Positions 7,413 through 13,604 of a DNA stretch of 13,604 nt are shown here, in pieces; the first letter of the stretch is position 1; every line of letters starts with the position of its first letter. Below the pieces are notes generated by a model, which worked only from the letters and a program-made list of their open reading frames with translations, was not told the origin of the DNA and made no database searches. Location of the stretch: NCBI GenBank assembly GCA_002500505.1, contig DLRM01000033.1:2436-16039 (forward strand). The letters are read 5' to 3'. This stretch comes from Planctomycetes bacterium UBA7888. Its GTDB lineage: Bacteria; Planctomycetota; UBA1135. The position numbers were made by a program, and so were the translations under genes.

Positions 7413-7428
<16 letters not shown>
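6373..7428 (+). CDS. mtnA: S-methyl-5-thioribose-1-phosphate isomerase (MtnA)
   Basis: A 351-residue protein of the eIF2B-like sugar-phosphate isomerase family. It interconverts 5-methylthioribose 1-phosphate and 5-methylthioribulose 1-phosphate in methionine salvage. Visible signatures: VRGAPAIG (50-57), THCNAGALATGGMGTAL (160-176) with the catalytic Cys162, ETRPLLQGARIT (195-206), and VGSDRIARNGDVANKIGTY (239-257) with the catalytic Asp242. The Cys and Asp pair and the family length favour MtnA over a ribose-1,5-bisphosphate isomerase or an eIF2B subunit. The start overlaps purE by four bases. The 3' end overlaps the convergent glyA by 16 bases. No other salvage gene (mtnB, mtnC, mtnD, mtnK) is in the window. 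Confidence 0.95.
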
Positions 7429-8684
<1,256 letters not shown>

Positions 8685-8693
8685 GACGAGAAG

Positions 8694-8699
8694 ATTCTA
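8694..8699 (-). promoter_or_regulatory. Possible -10 element for glyA
   Basis: The 43-base divergent gap between glyA and the DUF1573-like gene contains TAGAAT on the minus strand, the same -10 hexamer seen before the TPR/alpha-CTD gene and before ffh. It ends 9 bases before the glyA ATG, so a transcript from it would be almost leaderless. No convincing -35 is visible. On the plus strand TACGAT (8714-8719) is in a similarly close position before the ATG at 8728. Both are weak guesses. Confidence 0.22.
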
Positions 8700-8727
8700 A
8701 CCCTGCTCGAAGCTACGATAAGGGCCA

Positions 8728-9792
8728 ATGCTGAAGCTCCGCCGCCTGCTCCCTCTCTTCTGTTGCCTCCCCTTTTGGGTAGCTTGCGACAAAGCGGAGC
8801 CTGTCGCGCTGCTAGTTCAACCTGCAAAATTGGATTTGGGCACAATCCCCTTCGGGTCTTTCAACGAGGGTTCTTTTGAAATCCAGAATCAGGGAACCTC
8901 CCCATTACGCATTTTGGGAATCGGGCCTTCTGGGTGCGATTGTGCAACGATGGCCCTTCATCTTCCCGACCGACCCAACTCCAGCCCGATTCGCCCGGAA
9001 TATCGCGGAATGAACTTAGTTCTTCAACCTGGCGAGCGCGCTACTTTAGATATTGTTTTGGACACCTCTCGCTATCGGGAACCCATCACCTGGAAGAGTG
9101 GCCGAATTCCTCTCATTGTTGAGGGCCACCCTCCAGTCGGATTAGATTATTTTGCCGACATTTGGACGCCTTTTTGGGTTGAGCCTTGGTCCATTCCTTT
9201 GGGGGAGATTGGAATCCGCTCCCGAGCAACGGCTTCAGCTGTTGTCCGTTCCCAGGAAGCTGAAGAATTCACCGTCTTGACGCCTCCCGACTTAGACGGA
9301 TGGAAAATTGAAACAAAACGCGTCGACACAGACGCTACCTGCGCCTGGGAACTTAATGTGACTGCCCCACCAGAACTCCCTGAAGGCCCATTCCAGAAAA
9401 ATTTCGTCTTGAGGACAGACTTAGCTGGTGCTCCCCCGCTGAAGTTTTCGGTTCGGGGAAATGTTCTTCCAGATATCGCCCATTCTCCTAGTCGTCTCCT
9501 TCTCCAACCCAATGGACAAGTTGTCAGCACAGTGCTCAGCATTCGCGCCCTTCCGGACGACCTCTTCCTTTCCTTGCCTCAATTTGCCTTGCTCGATTTA
9601 ATCCCCGGTCTTGAGGCCCAACTTGAAACCGTTCAAGAAGGAAAGCTGTACCGCCTACATATCAAATTTTCGGGTGAAGCACCGTTGGAAACCGTAAAGA
9701 CTCACATCCTTATCAAAACTGGAAACACCGAAACGCCTCAACTCAAAGTCCCTCTTTTTCTCCTTTCAAAGAAAACAAAGTCTCCCCAATAA
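8728..9792 (+). CDS. Exported DUF1573-like protein, possible lipoprotein
   Basis: A 354-residue protein with an N-terminal signal (LKLRRLLPLFCCLPFWVAC, 2-20). Cys20 could be a lipidation site, though the Trp at -3 is unlike a classic lipobox. Residues about 24-130 resemble the DUF1573 Ig-like fold: DLGTIPFGSFNEGSFEIQNQG (36-56), followed by SGCDCA with Cys70 and Cys72 in place of the usual SCGCT. The remainder looks like further beta-sandwich modules with no enzymatic motif, for example around 145-240 and 245-350. DUF1573 proteins are common in planctomycetes and Bacteroidetes; their function is not established. The TAA stop shares its last base with the ATG of the downstream sulfatase-like gene (TAATG), so the two are coupled. 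Inference: an envelope protein acting with, or tethered beside, that enzyme. Confidence 0.8.
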   Translation: MLKLRRLLPLFCCLPFWVACDKAEPVALLVQPAKLDLGTIPFGSFNEGSFEIQNQGTSPLRILGIGPSGCDCATMALHLPDRPNSSPIRPEYRGMNLVLQPGERATLDIVLDTSRYREPITWKSGRIPLIVEGHPPVGLDYFADIWTPFWVEPWSIPLGEIGIRSRATASAVVRSQEAEEFTVLTPPDLDGWKIETKRVDTDATCAWELNVTAPPELPEGPFQKNFVLRTDLAGAPPLKFSVRGNVLPDIAHSPSRLLLQPNGQVVSTVLSIRALPDDLFLSLPQFALLDLIPGLEAQLETVQEGKLYRLHIKFSGEAPLETVKTHILIKTGNTETPQLKVPLFLLSKKTKSPQ

Positions 9793-11429
9793 TGCGCATC
9801 TCCATTCCACTCCTCTGCCTCGGAATCGCGTACTCCTTCTCCTGCTCCCAACAGGAAAGCCCAAAACTAAACGTAGTCCTCATCAGCCTTGACTCTCTCT
9901 GTAAAGAGCGGCTGGGCGCCTATGGCCATCGCCCACAATACGCTCCAGAGATTCCCGTATCTCCGAATATTGATGATTTCGCCGCTGAGGCTCTTCTATT
10001 TGACAATGCGTGGTCCACAACTAGCTGGACCCTTCCCGCACATATGTCCTTGATGTCCGGCCTGAGCGATCGAAATCATGAAGTCGAGTTAGATTATTTT
10101 GCTCTGGACCCAAAAAGGAGAACCATCTCCCAAAATTTCCAAGATGCGGGCTATCAAACCGCCGGTTTTTTTAGCGGTCCATACCTGGATGGCAAATTTG
10201 GCTTTGCTCGCGGATTTGACATTTGGCGCTCCGCCATGATGACCCCCAGCGAACTCGCTGGGCAGATTCGGTCCTGGACAAAGCGGAGAGCACTTGCGGG
10301 CAAACCTGCTCCCACCGAAGAAGAAATTAAGGGAATAAGGGATCGAGTCTCTCACTGGGATGTCACCTCCCCCAAGGTCAATCAAGGTGCCCTAGACTTC
10401 CTTGCTTCACGCGATTCGGAGGTTCCTTTTTTTCTGACACTTCACTACTTTGACGCCCATTACGACTATCTCCCAGACACCCTCGAAAAGGGTCTTGGTG
10501 CTCGCTTTGACCCTGACTATCGCGGGAATTTTGAGGGTGCCAACTGGTACTTCAATCCTGCGGTCCGAGAACAAACTCCGCCATATGGCCAAAAAATATC
10601 TGAGCGCGACTTAGGTCACATTTTGGCTTTATATGATGCCGAAATCCACTGGGTGGACCGACACATTGGGACCATCCTGCAAGCCCTAAAAGACCAAGGG
10701 CTCTGGGAGACGACCATCGTTTGCATTGTCGCTGATCATGGTGACGAGTTCTTCGAGCATGGCGGAATTGGGCACCGCTCCACTTTATTTCCCGAACTCA
10801 CCGCCATCCCCTTGTTGATTCACATTCCAAATCAACTTAAGGGCCGGCGTTTTTCAGAGTTAGTGCGGATATACGACATTGGACCCACTTTGCTGGATTA
10901 CGCAGGTGTCCCACCCTTAAAGGAGGCAGAAGGCCTCAGCTTGCGCCCTGTTCTAGAGGGCAACGAAAAATTCAATCGAAGCATCCTGCAACGTGTCCCT
11001 GGAGGCCCTGATGTGCGAGACGGTTGGCGGAACGAGGAGTTCTCAGTTCAGCGAATTCTAGAAATTGACGTCCCTCTTAGCCAAAAGAACCGCCAACCGA
11101 GCTTTCGTCAGCGCTTCACTCAGAATGGGCAACCCATGATTTGGGTTTTTGATTGCAAAAATGACCCTACTGAAAAAGCTCCCCTTTCGAGGAATGACCC
11201 TCGATGGCAAAAAGCCATGGATGCATTCCAGAGTTCTTTCCTTCTTTCAGAAAAGCATCACCGTTCCCTTCCTTCCTCTGCGGTCTCCGAAAAATTAACG
11301 CCAAAAAGGTCTGCCGAAGAGGAATCCATGATGGAGCAGCTTGGTTATGGAGATTCCGGCACGGAAGATTCAAGCGAATCGAAGGGCACCATCTTGCCGT
11401 TAGGGCCCTTCCCTACCCCAGGCATTTAG
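9792..11429 (+). CDS. Sulfatase/alkaline-phosphatase superfamily exported hydrolase with Thr nucleophile
   Basis: A 545-residue protein with an N-terminal signal peptide (1-17); Cys18 is a possible lipid attachment site (SFSC, poor lipobox). The metal-site Asp34 sits in VVLISLDSL (28-36). The position of the sulfatase nucleophile is occupied by Thr80 in SWTLPAHMSLMSG (78-90), so the C/S-x-P-S-R motif needed for formylglycine is absent. A second metal motif, VADHGDEFFEHGG (313-325, Asp315 and His316), and IGHRS (326-330) complete the site. The Thr variant is known in this superfamily in phosphonate monoester hydrolase-like and phosphoglycerol transferase-like branches. The substrate may therefore be a phosphate or phosphonate ester rather than a sulfate ester. 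The last 65 or so residues are polar and low in complexity. It is translated directly after the DUF1573-like gene. The superfamily call is secure; the substrate is unknown. Confidence 0.9.
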   Translation: MRISIPLLCLGIAYSFSCSQQESPKLNVVLISLDSLCKERLGAYGHRPQYAPEIPVSPNIDDFAAEALLFDNAWSTTSWTLPAHMSLMSGLSDRNHEVELDYFALDPKRRTISQNFQDAGYQTAGFFSGPYLDGKFGFARGFDIWRSAMMTPSELAGQIRSWTKRRALAGKPAPTEEEIKGIRDRVSHWDVTSPKVNQGALDFLASRDSEVPFFLTLHYFDAHYDYLPDTLEKGLGARFDPDYRGNFEGANWYFNPAVREQTPPYGQKISERDLGHILALYDAEIHWVDRHIGTILQALKDQGLWETTIVCIVADHGDEFFEHGGIGHRSTLFPELTAIPLLIHIPNQLKGRRFSELVRIYDIGPTLLDYAGVPPLKEAEGLSLRPVLEGNEKFNRSILQRVPGGPDVRDGWRNEEFSVQRILEIDVPLSQKNRQPSFRQRFTQNGQPMIWVFDCKNDPTEKAPLSRNDPRWQKAMDAFQSSFLLSEKHHRSLPSSAVSEKLTPKRSAEEESMMEQLGYGDSGTEDSSESKGTILPLGPFPTPGI

Positions 11430-11440
11430 CCGAGCTAGGC

Positions 11441-12652
11441 TTAGCTGCGTTCTCGAATATTGGCAAAGCGTCGCTTGCCTACCTGAATCATTGTTGGTTC
11501 GTCTCCAAGAGGAATCAACGCACTGGGATCTACTGCGGGTTCCCCATTCACCTTGACACCACCCTGCTTAATGGTTCGGCGGGCGTCGGAGGTGCTCGAA
11601 ACTAAGCCTGCCTCCTTCAAGAGATTTGCCAATGGTAGATTGCTTTCTAACGCACATTCCGGAATGTCATCCGGAACTTGTTTTTTTCGGAATTGACTAT
11701 CGAAAGCTTGGGCAGCACTTTTGGCAACAGCGGAGTTATGCAGCCAAGTCACAATCTCGTCGGCTAATCGCCCTTTCGCTTCCCGGGGATGGCCTTGGAG
11801 GATTTTCGAAATTTCTTCTTCCTCTAAAGAAGTCAACAAACGGAACCAATCAGGCATTTGATCATCCGTAACCGACATAACCTTCCCAAACATATCATTT
11901 GGCTCGGAGAGGAGTGGCACATGGTTGCCATAGGTCTTGGACATTTTCTGGCCATCAGTGCCAAGAAGAAGCGGGGTTGTCAAACAGACTTGCGGCCGGT
12001 GCCCTTCTCGCTCCTGCAGAAGACGTCCCATATGCAAATTGAACAATTGGTCATTGCCTCCGATTTCGACGTCAGCTCGAACCTGAACCGAATCCCAACC
12101 CTGCATGATTGGATAGTGCATCTCATGAAGGTGGACAGGAAGCCTCTCTGCCATTCGTTTTTTAAAGTCATCTCTTTCCAATAGCCGAGCAACCGTTCCG
12201 CAACTTGCCAGGCGAAGGCAATCAAAAAAATCCATTTCTTCAAACCACTCACTATTGCGGCGCACTTCGCAAACCTCGGGAGACAAATCCAGTACCTTTC
12301 CGATTTGGTCCAAGTAGGTCGTGGAATTGTGCTGGACCTCTTCAAGAGACAAGGGGGGGCGCTGCTCGTTCCTCCCAGTCGGATCTCCTAAACGGGCTGT
12401 CCCGTCACCAATGATGAGGACTGGCAGGTGGCCAAGCTCCTGAAAAGTCCGAAGAAGCCGAATGGGAACTGCGTGTCCAATATGCACATGTGTAAAAGTT
12501 GGGTCAATTCCAAACTTAACTCGCAAAGGGCGGCCGCTTTCCTGAGAAGCCTCTAGGTATTTCCGCAAACTCTCCTCGGTCACGATGTCCGAGACATTCC
12601 TTGAGATTCGCTCGAATGCCGAGCTTGGGCTGGGAGGGGCGTTATGGGTCAC
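11441..12652 (-). CDS. tyrS: Tyrosyl-tRNA synthetase
   Basis: A 403-residue class I aminoacyl-tRNA synthetase. The nucleotide-binding motif HIGH is at 57-60 within KFGIDPTFTHVHIGHAV (46-62). The second class I motif is KMSKT (236-240) in GTDGQKMSKTYGN. Tyrosine-pocket residues Tyr180, Gln184 and Asp187 sit in YPIMQGWDSVQ (180-190), with ADVEIGGNDQLFN (193-205) next. A C-terminal S4-like RNA-binding domain spans about 338-400 (LANLLKEAGLVSSTSDARR onward). The KFGIDPT sequence and overall pattern fit the TyrRS type often called TyrRS-2 rather than the E. coli-like type. The start is GTG at 12652 and overlaps the stop of the upstream exported-protein gene (GTGA). The stop is 11 bases from the end of the convergent sulfatase-like gene. 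Confidence 0.96.
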   Translation of the reverse strand: MTHNAPPSPSSAFERISRNVSDIVTEESLRKYLEASQESGRPLRVKFGIDPTFTHVHIGHAVPIRLLRTFQELGHLPVLIIGDGTARLGDPTGRNEQRPPLSLEEVQHNSTTYLDQIGKVLDLSPEVCEVRRNSEWFEEMDFFDCLRLASCGTVARLLERDDFKKRMAERLPVHLHEMHYPIMQGWDSVQVRADVEIGGNDQLFNLHMGRLLQEREGHRPQVCLTTPLLLGTDGQKMSKTYGNHVPLLSEPNDMFGKVMSVTDDQMPDWFRLLTSLEEEEISKILQGHPREAKGRLADEIVTWLHNSAVAKSAAQAFDSQFRKKQVPDDIPECALESNLPLANLLKEAGLVSSTSDARRTIKQGGVKVNGEPAVDPSALIPLGDEPTMIQVGKRRFANIRERS

Positions 12653-13551
12653 GGCGCTTCATTCTGCCTTTGCCGCCACCACTCTTTCCAGGCTTTACGC
12701 CCAGGAAATGAGAATCCCGTTAAATACTCAAGGGCAGTCTCAACAGTTTGAAGGCGTTCGCGATTCGGTGGGTCATCTAAAGCCTCACAGAGAAAACGAA
12801 TGGCTGCTTCATGCTCCGAGGGCTTCAAAAGGGCCGTTGCAACCAAAACGTGGCGATCAGCTTCCGACTGAGGCAGCCGTACCGCTTTCTGAAGCGCTTC
12901 AAATGGGTTTTGTTGGATGGGTTCCCAGCCAGCGGGAAAGGCCGTCCAGCTTGCCGAATGGGCAGCGAGAGCAGGAATAGGGAAGGTTTCTTCCCCAAGA
13001 TGAACGCCATCCAAGCGGAGTCGGAGCCCTAGAAGAACTTCGGCCAAGGCGGCTTGGCCCTGAGGAATATTGAGGGGCAGTTCCAAAGACTCTTCCCATG
13101 CCCCACCTGCGGGGATGCGAATTTCTTGAAGGTGAGCAGCCAGATTCTTCCCCTTTTGAATGTCCTGCTCTCCAGTAGGAATCCAACGCGTAAATTCCCA
13201 GACCCACTCAAGCAAATAGCCATCCTTTGGCATGCGCAAAGCAAGGTCTTGAGAAAATGGATTACGGAGTACGATTTGAAGAGGGACGGAGTCCCCCATG
13301 GTTACCCGTGAGGCTGTGACTTGAAGCTCAAACTGGCTTTGAAGCTCCTTCTCCACCTCTCTGACTCGTTGAAGGAACAGAATGGCGGCCTCTTGTTCCT
13401 CGATAGTGGGGGCTTGAAAAGGAGTCGAGACGAGCTCTTTTTCTTCAGTGAATAGAGAGCAAGCGGGGAACATGGAAAGAAGACCCAAAAAGAATGCCCC
13501 GCCCTTTTCGGCAAGAAAAAGGGCGGGGCGGCTTCGAACCAGAAGAACCAT
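12649..13551 (-). CDS. Exported protein of unknown function with Trp-rich C-terminal motif
   Basis: A 300-residue protein, not recognised at family level. Residues about 17-31 (GGAFFLGLLSMFPAC) are hydrophobic and end at Cys31, a possible lipoprotein cysteine, but FPAC is a poor lipobox. Residues about 73-160 (ELQVTASRVTMGDSVPLQIVLRN) look like an Ig-like beta domain. The C-terminal third is helical and ends in LEYLTGFSFPGRKAWKEWW (274-292), resembling the closing motif of planctomycete HEAT-like repeat proteins (Trp288, Trp291, Trp292). The ATG at 13551 is 2 bases after the stop of the upstream gene. A terminator-like hairpin lies within codons 8-18 of this frame, so the start is uncertain, but no other start retains the hydrophobic segment except a TTG at codon 22. 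The stop overlaps the tyrS GTG (GTGA). Confidence 0.75.
   Translation of the reverse strand: MVLLVRSRPALFLAEKGGAFFLGLLSMFPACSLFTEEKELVSTPFQAPTIEEQEAAILFLQRVREVEKELQSQFELQVTASRVTMGDSVPLQIVLRNPFSQDLALRMPKDGYLLEWVWEFTRWIPTGEQDIQKGKNLAAHLQEIRIPAGGAWEESLELPLNIPQGQAALAEVLLGLRLRLDGVHLGEETFPIPALAAHSASWTAFPAGWEPIQQNPFEALQKAVRLPQSEADRHVLVATALLKPSEHEAAIRFLCEALDDPPNRERLQTVETALEYLTGFSFPGRKAWKEWWRQRQNEAP
13487..13529 (-). terminator. Rho-independent terminator hairpin after the upstream acidic-tail gene
   Basis: On the minus strand, GCCCCGCCCTTTT (13529-13517) and AAAAGGGCGGGGC (13508-13496) form a perfect 13-bp stem with an 8-base loop. It is followed at once by ATTCTTTTT (13495-13487). This is a strong intrinsic-terminator shape for a transcript ending 24 bases before the hairpin (stop at 13554). 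On the plus strand there is no T tract after the stem. The hairpin lies inside the first codons of the 300-residue exported protein. Confidence 0.75.
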
Positions 13552-13553
13552 TC

Positions 13554-13604
13554 TTATTCGGCAGGCTCCTCAGGTGCTTCTTCAGCAGGAGCTTCTTCGG
13601 CAGG
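13554..13604 (-). CDS. C-terminal end of an acidic Pro/Ala/Glu-tailed protein, partial
   Basis: Only the last 16 codons and the TAA stop (13556-13554) are in the window. They read PAEEAPAEEAPEEPAE, a low-complexity acidic tail of the kind found at the ends of several ribosomal and RNA-binding proteins in some bacteria; the identity cannot be told from this. Repeated PAEEA units at the DNA level suggest it continues upstream as a repeat. A strong terminator hairpin follows, which suggests a well-expressed gene. The next ATG is 2 bases after the stop. Confidence 0.6.
   Translation of the reverse strand, partial: PAEEAPAEEAPEEPAE

Noticed and set aside
11428..11450. Small inverted repeats between the sulfatase-like gene and tyrS
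   Set aside because: Stems are only 4-5 bp, with no T tract on either strand; they are not a credible bidirectional terminator.

Overview
The window is densely packed bacterial chromosome: fourteen protein genes, two of them cut by the window edges. There is no intergenic gap longer than about 75 bases. I see no tRNA, rRNA, mobile element or CRISPR array. The best taxonomic guess is Planctomycetota. That rests on a TPR protein with RNA-polymerase alpha C-terminal domains (an architecture I recall from planctomycete annotations), a DUF1573-type exported protein beside a sulfatase-superfamily enzyme, and an exported protein ending in a Trp-rich 'AWxxWW' motif. This is inference from protein style, not from a marker tree.

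Layout. (A) 1-3821, minus strand, transcribed murA > ffh > rpsP > a truncated-by-window gene. The last gene looks like a catalytically dead HhH-GPD (endonuclease III-fold) protein with a histone-H1-like lysine tail. (B) 3822-3897, a short divergent promoter region with a good sigma70-type promoter on the plus strand. (C) 3898-7428, plus strand, a tight operon: TPR/double alpha-CTD protein, ruvA, purE, mtnA. The last three are joined by 4-base ATGA overlaps. (D) 7413-8684, glyA on the minus strand, overlapping the 3' end of mtnA by 16 bases. (E) 8728-11429, plus strand: a DUF1573-like exported protein and a sulfatase/phosphatase-superfamily exported enzyme, joined by a TAATG overlap. (F) 11441-13604, minus strand: the tail of an acidic-tailed protein, then an exported HEAT-like protein whose start overlaps a strong terminator hairpin, then tyrS coupled through a GTGA overlap.

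Most genes are housekeeping: peptidoglycan precursor synthesis (murA), protein targeting and translation (ffh, rpsP, tyrS), recombination (ruvA), purine synthesis (purE), methionine salvage (mtnA) and one-carbon metabolism (glyA). The less ordinary items are the TPR/alpha-CTD protein, the HhH-GPD-like protein with a lysine-rich tail next to rpsP, and the terminator-like hairpin inside the first codons of the exported protein at 13551. Shine-Dalgarno motifs are weak or badly spaced at most starts, so start choices rest mainly on family alignment and overlaps.
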